16,353 nucleotides of DNA from an uncultured Collinsella sp. (GCA_902461085.1 CABPWH010000044.1:1-16353); one strand, 5' to 3'; counted from the first letter of the stretch, positions 6,526 through 14,093 are shown. Made by a program: numbers and translations. The notes: a model not told the origin generated them from the letters alone.

Positions 6526-6566
6526 AAGGCGCGCCAGGGAATCCGCCCCCGGCGCGCCTTCTTTTC
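6526..6566. terminator. Bidirectional terminator between cysE and the ABC operon
   Basis: A perfect 10-bp stem (6526-6535 with 6551-6560) and 15-base loop. On the plus strand it is followed by CTTTTC and serves cysE; on the minus strand it is followed by TTGTGTT and lies 33 bases after the stop of the last ABC gene. Confidence 0.85.
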
Positions 6567-6598
6567 GATGTGACATGCGGGACTGCTCCTTTGTCACC

Positions 6599-8602
6599 TT
6601 ATGCGAACTGGCTTAGGTAGAGGTCGGCATAAGCGCCCTCGGCAGCCAGCAGTTCCTTGTGCGTACCCTGCTCGATGATATTGCCGTGATCCATGACCAG
6701 GATGAGGTCGGCATCGACGATCGTCGACAGACGGTGCGCGATCACAAAGCTCGTGCGTCCGCGCATGAGCGCATCCATGGCACGGCCGATGGCGAGCTCG
6801 GTGCGCGTGTCCACGCTCGACGTCGCCTCGTCCAGAATGAGGATCGCCGGGTTGTTGAGCAGCACGCGCGCGATGGTCAGCAGCTGACGTTGGCCCTGGC
6901 TGATGCTCTCGGCATCGTTAGCCACACGCGTGTCGTAGCCCTGCGGCATAGTGCGCACAAAGAAGTCGACCTGAGCGGCACGTGCGGCCGCGACAATCTC
7001 CTCGCGCGTCGCCTCGGGACAGCCATAGGCGATGTTCTCGGCAATGGTGCCATCGAACAGCCAGGCGTCCTGCAACACCATGCCAAACTGCTGGCGCAGC
7101 TCGCCGCGATCCATGCGGCTCGTGTCCACACCGTCGAGGGTAATGCGGCCACCGTCGATCTCGTAGAAGCGCATGAGCAGATTGATGAGCGTGGTCTTAC
7201 CCGCACCCGTGGTTCCCACCACTGCGATCTTCTGACCCGGCTCGGCGGTAAACGACACGTCGCGCATAAGCGGCTTGTCGGGCGAATATCCAAAGCGCAC
7301 GTGCTCAAAAGCGACACGGCCCTCCACCTTGCCCGGCAGCTTGGCGGCGGCCGCCGGCAACGGATCGGCTTCCATCTCGGACTCGTCGAGCAGGTCGAAT
7401 ACGCGCTCGGCGCTCGCCAGCGCGCTCTGCAGCGAGTTAAAGGTAAACGACAGCTGCGTCATGGGCTCGGACGCCTCATAGATAAACTGGAAGAACGCCT
7501 GGAACACGCCGACGGTCATATGCCCGGCAACCAGCATGCTGCAGCCCACCAGCGCGATCACGATCTGCGCCAAGCGGCCGATAAAGCGCACCGCGGGACC
7601 GACGGCGTTAATCATAAAGTCGGCCTTGGTGCTCACGCGCGCCAGCTCCCTCGAAGCCTCGTGCACCTCGGCAGAGCTCTGGCGCTCGCGGTTAAACGCA
7701 CGAATCACTAGACGGCCCGAGTAGCCTTCCTCGACCGCGCTCGTAATCTTGGACACCCACTCCTGGCGCTCGCCCGTCACATCGTGCGTGCGGCGCGAAA
7801 CGACCTTCGTCACCAGCAGCGAAAGCGCCGTAAAGAACAAAAAGACAAGCGTGAGCGGCACGCTAAACACGAACATCACGCTCACGGCGCCCACCACGGT
7901 ACCGATCGACACCAGAAGCTGCAGCAAGCCGCGCTGCATGCTCTCGGACATCTTGTCCAAGTCGTTGGTCGCACGGCTGACGACCTCGCCGGGACGATGC
8001 GCGTCAAAGTAGGCAAGCGGCAGACGGTTGAGCTTTTGTGCGATGCGGTTGCGCAGGCGCAGGTTGAGGCGCTCGGCAACGCTCGACATCAAAAAGCTCT
8101 GGAGTGCGTAGAACGAGGCGGCGGCGGTCCAGATCATAAAGTAGATGAAGATGGTCCTGCCGCAGTTCTCCCAGGTAATGCTGAAGGTAGCGTTGTTGGC
8201 AAACGCCAGCTTCATGTGCCCCCACAGCTCATCGATCACGCGGGCGCTGTAAGCCGGCGCCGCGGTGTTAAAGATGACATAGAACACGATGCTCGCGAAC
8301 ACGATATAGAAGCGCCAATGGTCGCCGGCGGCTTCGCTCCACAGGCGGCGCACCGTCGCCCAGGTGTCGCGGGGCGTCTCGTCCTCGTCCTCGTCGTCAA
8401 CGTCGCGCATGCGCTCCGCCTCGGCGCGGGCGCGCTCGTCCTCGGCGCGCTCGTTTTCCTCGTAGAGTGCCTGGCGGCGAGCCTCACGCTCCGCCGCTGC
8501 CTTGGCGGCTTCGTCCAGGCCGGGTGTGGCGCCCGTCTCCTCAACTGTCCCTGCAACCGCGGCGTCATCGGCGATGCCCTGCTTCTTGAGCTCCTCGGTC
8601 AT
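6599..8602 (-). CDS. ABC exporter subunit, catalytic half (BmrD/TM288-like)
   Basis: A 667-residue half-exporter with a six-helix type I membrane domain (about 95-385) and a C-terminal ATPase domain. Walker A is GTTGAGKT at 463-470, Q-loop QDAW near 511, signature SISQGQ at 566-571, Walker B ILILDE with catalytic E592, and H623 in the switch. It therefore carries a full catalytic set, but its signature is SQGQ rather than SGGQ. This is the pattern of the BmrD/LmrD/TM288 partner in heterodimers, which works with the gene just upstream to export drugs or lipophilic compounds. The first 80 residues are an extra cytoplasmic segment, very rich in Glu, Asp, Arg and Ala, that most homologues lack. 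ATG at 8602 is used because GGGAGGTG lies about eight bases upstream; a GTG at 8611 sits inside that site. It starts one base after the previous stop. Confidence 0.95.
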   Translation of the reverse strand: MTEELKKQGIADDAAVAGTVEETGATPGLDEAAKAAAEREARRQALYEENERAEDERARAEAERMRDVDDEDEDETPRDTWATVRRLWSEAAGDHWRFYIVFASIVFYVIFNTAAPAYSARVIDELWGHMKLAFANNATFSITWENCGRTIFIYFMIWTAAASFYALQSFLMSSVAERLNLRLRNRIAQKLNRLPLAYFDAHRPGEVVSRATNDLDKMSESMQRGLLQLLVSIGTVVGAVSVMFVFSVPLTLVFLFFTALSLLVTKVVSRRTHDVTGERQEWVSKITSAVEEGYSGRLVIRAFNRERQSSAEVHEASRELARVSTKADFMINAVGPAVRFIGRLAQIVIALVGCSMLVAGHMTVGVFQAFFQFIYEASEPMTQLSFTFNSLQSALASAERVFDLLDESEMEADPLPAAAAKLPGKVEGRVAFEHVRFGYSPDKPLMRDVSFTAEPGQKIAVVGTTGAGKTTLINLLMRFYEIDGGRITLDGVDTSRMDRGELRQQFGMVLQDAWLFDGTIAENIAYGCPEATREEIVAAARAAQVDFFVRTMPQGYDTRVANDAESISQGQRQLLTIARVLLNNPAILILDEATSSVDTRTELAIGRAMDALMRGRTSFVIAHRLSTIVDADLILVMDHGNIIEQGTHKELLAAEGAYADLYLSQFA

Positions 8603-8603
8603 G

Positions 8604-10340
8604 CTACTCACCTCCCTTCATCTGCGATTCCGCGATAGCGCGGTACACCTCGCAGGTTTCCATGAGCTCGTCGTGCGTGCCTAGGCCCACAATCTCGCCG
8701 TCTTTGAGCACCACGATCTGATCGGCATGCAAAATAGTCGAGATGCGCTGGGCGATGATGAGCACCGCGGCATCGCGCGTCTCGTCCTGCAGCGCATGGC
8801 GCAGTGCCGCATCGGTCTTAAAGTCCAGGGCCGAAAAACTGTCGTCGAAGATATACAGATCGGCGCGCTTCATGAGCGCGCGGGCGATCGCCAGGCGCTG
8901 GCGCTGACCGCCCGAAAAGTTCGTGCCGCCCTGGGCCACCGGCGTATCGAGCCCCTGGGGCTGGTCGAGCACAAAGGTGCTCTGGGCAACCTCCAGCGCA
9001 TGGAGCATGTCAGCCTCGGTCGCGCCCTCGTTGCCAAAGCGCAGGTTGCTTGCAACGGTGCCCGAGAACAGCCATGCCTTCTGCGGCACGTAAGCGATTT
9101 GCCCGCGAATCTCACCTTGCGAAAGGTCGCGCAGATCGACGCCGTTCAGGCGAATGGCGCCCTTCGTGGCATCGTGGAAGCGAAGCAAGAGCTTGGCCAC
9201 CGTCGACTTGCCCGAACCCGTCGAGCCTACAATCGCCGTGGTCTGGCCACGGCGACAGGCAAAGCTCAGGTCGCACAGGGTGTCCTCGTCGGCATCGTCA
9301 AAACGGAACGACATATGGTCGAACACGGCCACCGCATCGGCACCGTCAACAGGCTCCGCTGCGCACGTGTCCAGCGTGCGCTTGCCGTCCACGATGCTCG
9401 GCTCAATCTCCAACACCTGCTGCGCGCGGTTGAGGCACGCCGCAGCGCGCGGAAGCGTCAGAATCACCATCTGCGCCGTCATCACAAAGAACAGGATCAG
9501 GATCGCGTACTCCAGCACGGCCGAGATGCTACCGATTTGCATGGCGTGGACGCCCACGCGGTTGCCGCCCACCCACAGCACCGCCACCTCGGCGATATTC
9601 ATCAAAAAGAAGCTGGAGCTGTCGAGACCCACAAACAGGTGGTTGACCTTGATGGCATTGGCCGCGTAATCGCTAAACACCTCGTCCAGGCGCTGCTCCT
9701 CGTGGCGCTCCTTGTTAAATGCGCGGATGACGCGCACGCCCACGATGTTCTCGCGCAGCACCACGTTCATGCGGTCGATAAAGCTCTGCAGGCGCATAAA
9801 GATCGGCGCGGCGTTGGCAACGGTAAAGACCGCCGCCACCAGCACGATCGCAACCACCACGCCCAGCAGCGTGCCCATGGCGGGATCGATGAACCAAGCA
9901 AAAATGATGCCTGCCACGGCCAAGAACGGCACCGGCAGCACCAGCTGAATCGTCTGAAGGACAGCTTGCTGAATCACGTTGATGTCGTTGAGCGAGCGCG
10001 TGATCATCGAACCCGTGCCAAAGCGCTCAAAGTCGCTGGCGGACAGCTCGAGCGACTTGTCGTACACGGCATTGCGGATATCGCAGGCCACGTTGGCGGC
10101 CAGGCGCGCCGAAAGATAGCAGCCCAGCACCGTGCCGCCGCTGGCCATGCCGGTCGCGATAAGCATGTACAGGCCGTTGCGTAATATATAGTCGACATCA
10201 CCCGTGGTAATACCGGTGTTGACCATGTTCGCCAGCATCGTGGGAACCAGCAGCGTACCGACGTTATCTATCAGCACCGCAAACAGCGTCACCGCAATCA
10301 GACCGCGGTACGGCCTCATAAACCTCATTAAGAGTCGCAT
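8604..10340 (-). CDS. ABC exporter subunit, degenerate-site half (BmrC/TM287-like)
   Basis: A 578-residue half-exporter: six-helix membrane domain (about 12-300) and ATPase domain. Walker A is GSTGSGKS at 372-379, Q-loop near 420 (VPQKAWLFSGT), signature FSGGQ at 475-479. Walker B reads LYIFDD, so D500 replaces the catalytic glutamate, and the switch histidine is Q531 (IIAQRIST). Both changes are typical of the BmrC/LmrC/TM287 member of heterodimeric exporters, where one ATP site binds but hydrolyses poorly. Together with the following gene it should form the transporter. The start at 10340 overlaps the end of marR by 13 bases and has GAGGGGG close upstream; the next ATG (10328) touches the marR stop but has no ribosome site. 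Substrate is unknown; the MarR neighbour suggests a toxic compound. Confidence 0.95.
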   Translation of the reverse strand: MRLLMRFMRPYRGLIAVTLFAVLIDNVGTLLVPTMLANMVNTGITTGDVDYILRNGLYMLIATGMASGGTVLGCYLSARLAANVACDIRNAVYDKSLELSASDFERFGTGSMITRSLNDINVIQQAVLQTIQLVLPVPFLAVAGIIFAWFIDPAMGTLLGVVVAIVLVAAVFTVANAAPIFMRLQSFIDRMNVVLRENIVGVRVIRAFNKERHEEQRLDEVFSDYAANAIKVNHLFVGLDSSSFFLMNIAEVAVLWVGGNRVGVHAMQIGSISAVLEYAILILFFVMTAQMVILTLPRAAACLNRAQQVLEIEPSIVDGKRTLDTCAAEPVDGADAVAVFDHMSFRFDDADEDTLCDLSFACRRGQTTAIVGSTGSGKSTVAKLLLRFHDATKGAIRLNGVDLRDLSQGEIRGQIAYVPQKAWLFSGTVASNLRFGNEGATEADMLHALEVAQSTFVLDQPQGLDTPVAQGGTNFSGGQRQRLAIARALMKRADLYIFDDSFSALDFKTDAALRHALQDETRDAAVLIIAQRISTILHADQIVVLKDGEIVGLGTHDELMETCEVYRAIAESQMKGGE

Positions 10341-10828
10341 GTGTCCCCCTCGCCCTTATCGTCAGCCTCGTTCTCGGCGGCCACTTGCCGTTTAAATGCC
10401 TCGCACTCTTCGTTCAGAACATGGGAGAATTTACCGACCAGGCGCATGATCTCGCGCTGTTCCCACGGCTCGAGCGCCTCGAATGCCTGCTGCTCGGCTT
10501 TTTGCGCCGGCAACGCGTAGCGCTTGGCAAACTGCACGCCTTCTTCGGTCAGTCGCAAAACCTTGTTCTTACGACTGCCCTCGGCAAACTCCAACGTCGC
10601 AAGCCCTCGCGCCCTAAGCGTCTTAATCGCCGAATTGATGGTCTGTTTGCTGTAGAACCATTCACTCGTCAGCCGACTCACGGCAACGCTTCTGCCCGCT
10701 GCACTCGTGTCGACGAGCATCCAGTAAGCGCAGTCCGAAAGGCCGCAGGCACGCGAGAACTCCGAATAGATATGGTCGAGTCCATTGAGCAACCGGTCGA
10801 AGTCGACCAGTTTAACCGCACCATTCAT
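10328..10828 (-). CDS. MarR family regulator of the ABC exporter operon
   Basis: A 166-residue winged-helix protein of MarR size. The recognition region is SRLTSEWFYSKQTINSAIKTLRARGLATL (about 52-80), followed by a wing (EFAEGSRKNKVLRLTEEGVQFAKR, about 81-104); the flanking helices suit the MarR dimer. The family normally represses a linked efflux gene and is released by a small ligand. It is first in the operon and its last codons overlap the first ABC gene. The C-terminal end is long and charged (from about 136). Two direct repeats around its promoter are candidate operators, which would mean autoregulation. ATG at 10828 has GGTGGGA a few bases upstream. Confidence 0.88.
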   Translation of the reverse strand: MNGAVKLVDFDRLLNGLDHIYSEFSRACGLSDCAYWMLVDTSAAGRSVAVSRLTSEWFYSKQTINSAIKTLRARGLATLEFAEGSRKNKVLRLTEEGVQFAKRYALPAQKAEQQAFEALEPWEQREIMRLVGKFSHVLNEECEAFKRQVAAENEADDKGEGDTCDS

Positions 10829-10842
10829 CTATCCCACCATTC

Positions 10843-10904
10843 GATTGTCCGATTTTTGACCAATTTTATGTCTCTAGATTAGTCCGAGTTTTGACTATCG
10901 TCAA
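10843..10904 (-). promoter_or_regulatory. marR-ABC operon promoter with paired direct repeats
   Basis: On the minus strand TTGACG (10904-10899), a 17-base spacer and TAATCT (10881-10876) make a good sigma-70-type promoter. Two near-identical copies of a sequence, 10843-10860 (18 bases) and 10877-10895 (19 bases), sit in the same orientation 34 bases apart: one fills the promoter spacer, the other lies in the start-site region. In addition TTGAC and GTCAA form an inverted repeat over the -35 (10891-10904). These are the obvious places for MarR to bind; this is inferred. Confidence 0.7.
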
Positions 10905-10946
10905 CAGCCTCTCCGCAAATGCGTGCACTTTTATGGCCTATCGGCA

Positions 10947-10983
10947 GAAAAAGACCGCCGGCGCGGGGGCGGCGCCAGCGGTC
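10947..10983 (-). terminator. Terminator of the 96-residue protein gene
   Basis: On the minus strand a 12-bp stem (10983-10972 with 10964-10953, one wobble pair) with a 7-base loop is followed by TTTTTC. It lies 26 bases after the stop at 11010, so that gene is a single-gene unit. Confidence 0.9.
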
Positions 10984-11009
10984 ACGTGAAAATCGGGTTT
11001 TATTGCCTG

Positions 11010-11300
11010 TTAAGCGGCGACGGCCTCATAGACCGTAGCGCCCGAGAAGCTGTCATGCAGGCTCTTGCCGGCAATCCACGGCAGCTCGACGACCTCGCAG
11101 ACCGTGTTGACCAACTCAGAACAGTCAGTAAAGTGGCCCTTGTCGTTGAGGGCCTCGCAATCCTGAACACGCCAATAGCCATCGGTGTGCGTGATGTAGT
11201 ACTCGTGATCGTTGATCGACACGAAAGCGCGCGTCTTGGAACGCAGCAGCTTCAGAAATCCTTCGAAATCGGTCTCGACGACATCTCCAGCCTGGAACAT
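11010..11300 (-). CDS. Conserved-looking hypothetical protein, 96 residues
   Basis: I do not recognise this protein. It has a strong AGGAGGT site seven bases before the ATG at 11300 and a strong terminator, so it is very likely expressed. The sequence starts MFQAGDVVETDFEGFLKLL, then alternates short strands and polar stretches (AFVSINDHEYYITHTDGYWRVQDCE), suggesting a small alpha/beta cytoplasmic fold; no membrane segment or signal peptide. It holds three Cys, at about residues 48, 59 and 68, and a clear excess of Asp and Glu. The GTG/ATG extension to 11336 adds a Gly/Pro-rich tail from the leader and is unlikely. Confidence 0.72.
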   Translation of the reverse strand: MFQAGDVVETDFEGFLKLLRSKTRAFVSINDHEYYITHTDGYWRVQDCEALNDKGHFTDCSELVNTVCEVVELPWIAGKSLHDSFSGATVYEAVAA

Positions 11301-11335
11301 GATGTTACCTCCTGGCCCGGCGCCACCACGGCGCA

Positions 11336-11364
11336 TTGATAAACGTTGGTACTCCTTTAGTAAA
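11336..11364 (-). promoter_or_regulatory. Possible promoter of the 96-residue protein gene
   Basis: TTTACT (11364-11359) and TATCAA (11341-11336) on the minus strand, 17 bases apart. Both are partial matches. A short hairpin GCGCC-ACCAC-GGCGC lies in the leader just before the ribosome site. Confidence 0.35.
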
Positions 11365-11425
11365 ACCTTTATCAGAGGTTATGCGTTCGTCATTTAGGCA
11401 AGTGGTAAAAAACCGCAGGGTAGAC

Positions 11426-11483
11426 GGGATAAAACGTTTAACCATCCCATTTGTTTGTCACATTCTGAAGGTACTTTTATGCA
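11426..11483 (+). promoter_or_regulatory. Possible nitroreductase promoter and operator
   Basis: TTGTCA at 11455-11460 is a good -35, with TATGCA 17 bases later (11478-11483) as a weak -10; this would give a leader of about 105 bases. Just upstream GGGAT (11426-11430) and ATCCC (11444-11448) flank the perfect palindrome AAACGTTT (11432-11439). The rest of the spacer 11301-11594 shows no gene. Confidence 0.35.
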
Positions 11484-11594
11484 AACCTACTTTCCCAATT
11501 GGAATCTATCCTTTTGGCCGGGCAATTGACCGTCTATCGTTTAAGCCCGGCGGGTATGAACGAGGCATCTGCAACGCCACCGCAAGGAGACACC

Positions 11595-12116
11595 ATGGAG
11601 ACTATCGAAGCACTCATTCACCGTCGCAGCTGCCGCAACTACAGCGATCGTCCCGTCGAGGCCGAAAAGCTTGCACGTATTATCGAAGCCGGCCAATATG
11701 CACCGAGCGGCATGGGACGCCAGCCGGTGACGTTTGTCGCCGTCACCGACCCCGCGACCGTCGAGCGTCTCTCACAGCTCAACGCCCAGGTCATGGGCAG
11801 CAACAGCGACCCCTTCTATGGCGCCAAGACCGTTGTGGTGGTGCTGGTTGACCGCAGCGTGCCCACACATCTGGAAGACGGCTCGCTCGCCATGGGCAAC
11901 TTGCTCAACGCCGCCTATGCACTGGGTGTCGATTCGTGCTGGATTCACCGCGCGCATGAGGTCTTTGACTCGCCCGAGGGCCTGGAGCTGCTGGCCAGCT
12001 GGGGCCTGCCCGCCGACGGCAGCCTGCGCGGTGTCGGTAACTGCATTCTTGGCTACGCCGAGGACACGCTACCCGAGGCAAAGCCGCGCCGCGACAACAT
12101 CATCTACGTAAGGTAA
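11595..12116 (+). CDS. Nitroreductase family protein
   Basis: A 173-residue FMN-dependent nitroreductase-like protein. It opens with METIEALIHRRSCRNYSDRPVE, where RRS-RNY is the usual phosphate-binding start of the family, followed by APSGMGRQPVTFVAV (about 36-50). GLELLASWGLP and LGYAEDTLPEAKPR near the end match the C-terminal FMN-site region. The protein is short, close to the minimal-fold members that reduce nitro compounds, quinones or flavins with NAD(P)H. The natural substrate cannot be told. ATG at 11595 has AAGGAGA five bases upstream; the longer open frame from 11499 lacks a site. It is convergent with the next gene. Confidence 0.93.
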   Translation: METIEALIHRRSCRNYSDRPVEAEKLARIIEAGQYAPSGMGRQPVTFVAVTDPATVERLSQLNAQVMGSNSDPFYGAKTVVVVLVDRSVPTHLEDGSLAMGNLLNAAYALGVDSCWIHRAHEVFDSPEGLELLASWGLPADGSLRGVGNCILGYAEDTLPEAKPRRDNIIYVR

Positions 12117-12132
12117 CCCGGGAGCATCAGCG

Positions 12133-12170
12133 GGGGTGGCTAATTTGGGACGGGGCTTTTTAGCTACCCC
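12133..12170. terminator. Hairpin between convergent genes, possible terminator
   Basis: GGGGTGGCTAA (12133-12143) pairs with TTAGCTACCCC (12160-12170), 11 pairs with one wobble, around a 16-base loop that contains GGGACGGGG and a T5 run. There is no T run after the stem on either strand, so it is not a textbook terminator although its place, between the stops at 12116 and 12180, suits one. Confidence 0.45.
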
Positions 12171-12179
12171 ACTCGCAAC

Positions 12180-12755
12180 TTATATTGACGTCGCTGTTGT
12201 CGTCGTTTCGTTCGTGTGAGTCGTCTCGGCTTCGCTGCCTTGTTCGTCCTCGTCCTTTTGCGCATCGGCGATGGTGGAGGCCGCCGCGACGATACCGCGC
12301 TGGGGCGCAACGCCCGTCTGGGTCTGTGCGCCCTCGACAACTTCTGTGCCTGCATGCGCGAGCTCGGGCGATTTAATCATTGCGTCCAAGTTGGCGCCAC
12401 CGCCGGCATATCCGAGCGCCGCAAGCGCGATGACGATCACTGCAACGACGACCGCGATCGGAACATAACGATGCCAACCAGCCGGATTGAGTCCGCTGCG
12501 GCGAGCCGCCCCGCGGCTAATATAACCAAGCGTGCCGTCGTGCTTGAGCTTTGAGCCCACCACGCGTTTGCGGCCCCACAGTGAGGACTCTGCCTGCATT
12601 GCCAAGCGGGCGCTTGCCGAAGGATAGCCGTATTTAGTGCGCTTGAACGAGCCATCAAACCCCGAGGCGTGTTTACCCCACGTCACCGATGTCGTGCGTC
12701 GGTTGACCGGCGCGGCACTCCGCCTTCTGCGGCTCGGTTTTGAAGTCTCAGCCAT
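12180..12755 (-). CDS. Hypothetical single-pass membrane protein
   Basis: A 191-residue protein I do not recognise. The N-terminal 100 residues are strongly basic (ETSKPSRRRRSAAPVNRR; KRTKYGYPSASARLAMQ; WGRKRVVGSKLKHDG) with no Cys. One membrane helix follows at about 98-118 (VPIAVVVAVIVIALAALGYA). The last 70 residues are acidic and Thr/Ala-rich (KDEDEQGSEAETTHTNETTTTATSI). By the positive-inside rule the basic part is cytoplasmic and the acidic tail outside. Start at 12755 has GAGGG shortly upstream; a strong extended -10 promoter is seen at 12800-12828. It may form a unit with the upstream regulator but has its own promoter. Confidence 0.75.
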   Translation of the reverse strand: MAETSKPSRRRRSAAPVNRRTTSVTWGKHASGFDGSFKRTKYGYPSASARLAMQAESSLWGRKRVVGSKLKHDGTLGYISRGAARRSGLNPAGWHRYVPIAVVVAVIVIALAALGYAGGGANLDAMIKSPELAHAGTEVVEGAQTQTGVAPQRGIVAAASTIADAQKDEDEQGSEAETTHTNETTTTATSI

Positions 12756-12799
12756 ATGCCCTCGCACGCCGTAACCAAATCGAAACAATAACGCTTTGG

Positions 12800-12828
12800 A
12801 CTGTAGCACACGCGTCGCGCGCGGTCAC
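12800..12828 (-). promoter_or_regulatory. Promoter of the single-pass membrane protein gene
   Basis: On the minus strand GTGACC (12828-12823), a 17-base spacer and TACAGT (12805-12800) preceded by TGC, giving an extended -10. It lies in the 84-base gap after the regulator stop and predicts a leader of about 38 bases. Confidence 0.6.
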
Positions 12829-12839
12829 GGGTGCCTCGC

Positions 12840-14057
12840 TCAACGGTCATCGTCCTTCAGCAAGCGCCACAGCGTTGTACGGCTTATGCCCAGCACCTCC
12901 GCCGCACGGGTTCGGTTGCCGTGGAGATGGTCTACAACCAGATGCGCGATATCTCGCTCGGTATCGGCCAGCGGTCGCAGGATATACAGGTCACTTTCGA
13001 GCGTCGGGGCGCCAAAGGTTGCGGTCTTAATCACGTCCTCTTGGGCGAGCACTTCCTCCGCCACAGCGCGGTCCACCGTGCCCGCCCCCACCAATATATA
13101 CAGTCGTTCCGAGACCTCGCGGAGCTGCAGATAATTGCGCGGCCAGCGGTAAGCATCGAGCGTCTTCGTCGCCGTGGCAGACAGCGTGGGCGCTGCCGTC
13201 CCAAATGCATCAGCAAGATATTCCAAATAGCGCGCGACCTTCGTCGACGCGGCTCCCTGCTCGGCGATTGCCGGCGCCACGCTCACCGCACAGGCGAAGC
13301 GCTCGGTCACAAAGGCGGCTTGATCACTTTCGCCGCCGCCCGGCATGTCATTCGCCGTCAGCACCACATGGCAGCGCGTCGCCAACGCGGTGTCGGTCAT
13401 CGTGGAGACCAGCTCGCGGAGGCGCTGGGGGCCAACCGCGTTCCAGCCCTCAATGCAAAGGGTCAGCCCCGTTTGGAACAACGGCGATTCGGAGCTTTTG
13501 AGCACATGGCGCCAACCGCGATCGGTGAGTTCATCGAGCGCGACGGAAACAAAGGGCTGATCGGCAAAAGGACCGTCCAGATAGAGGCGTTTGGCGATCT
13601 CGACCTGGCCCGCTCCCAGCTCGCCCTCGAGCATAAGAGGCACACCGCGCGCGTAACTCTCTGCAACCGGCGCAGCCACCGAGGCCGCCCCCTCAACGAT
13701 GCCGTACGCGCTCGATTCGTAGCGGGCCTCAACCTCGTCGGCGTTGAGCCACTCGATGCCCGAATGCGCCGCGGCGCCGCGCACCTCGCGGACCACGGCG
13801 ACCCAAAGCCCCCTGCCCTCTTTGTCGGTGGGGCGAACGGTCAGGCTCAGGCGCGCACCCGCACGCCCCATAACCAGACGCGCGCCGTCTCCTATACGGT
13901 CGAGGCGCTCAGCTACAAAAGCCGCCACATCCCGCTCAAGCGCCGCGTCATTCATGGTCGAGATCGCGACGTCCCCACGCGCATCGATTGCCAATGCCGA
14001 GGCCCCGGCAGCAGCCAGGGCCTCGGTCAAGATGTTCAGCTTGGCATCGCTATCCAT
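12840..14057 (-). CDS. Fis-type HTH regulator with degenerate AAA+ domain
   Basis: A 405-residue protein laid out like an NtrC/PrpR-class activator: N-terminal sensor-like part (1-110), central AAA+-like part (about 115-325) and a C-terminal Fis helix-turn-helix (NRTRAAEVLGISRTTLWRLLK, 381-401). The central part is decayed: Walker A reads EGELGAGQ (144-151), so the ATP-binding lysine is Gln; no DE of Walker B is seen where GWNAVGPQRLREL (204-216) matches the usual LDEI region; and the GAFTGA loop that touches sigma-54 is missing. YRWPRNYLQLREV (303-315) still matches the end of the domain (WPGNxREL). It is therefore likely an ATP- and sigma-54-independent DNA-binding regulator. Start at 14057 has AGGGG upstream; the frame is open to 14258 but through two hairpins. 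Targets are unknown; yeiH upstream is a candidate. Confidence 0.85.
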   Translation of the reverse strand: MDSDAKLNILTEALAAAGASALAIDARGDVAISTMNDAALERDVAAFVAERLDRIGDGARLVMGRAGARLSLTVRPTDKEGRGLWVAVVREVRGAAAHSGIEWLNADEVEARYESSAYGIVEGAASVAAPVAESYARGVPLMLEGELGAGQVEIAKRLYLDGPFADQPFVSVALDELTDRGWRHVLKSSESPLFQTGLTLCIEGWNAVGPQRLRELVSTMTDTALATRCHVVLTANDMPGGGESDQAAFVTERFACAVSVAPAIAEQGAASTKVARYLEYLADAFGTAAPTLSATATKTLDAYRWPRNYLQLREVSERLYILVGAGTVDRAVAEEVLAQEDVIKTATFGAPTLESDLYILRPLADTERDIAHLVVDHLHGNRTRAAEVLGISRTTLWRLLKDDDR

Positions 14058-14093
14058 GATTTGCCCCTGTCCGCGGCGACATGCAGCCGCCGA

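Noticed and set aside
8727..10184. 485-codon plus-strand ORF opposite the first ABC subunit
   Set aside because: His/Gln/Arg-rich translation typical of antisense shadows; the ABC motifs on the other strand are clear.
11337..11594. Extra coding frame upstream of the nitroreductase, starting at 11499
   Set aside because: No ribosome site; lower-GC spacer with promoter-like elements, and the family start is at 11595.
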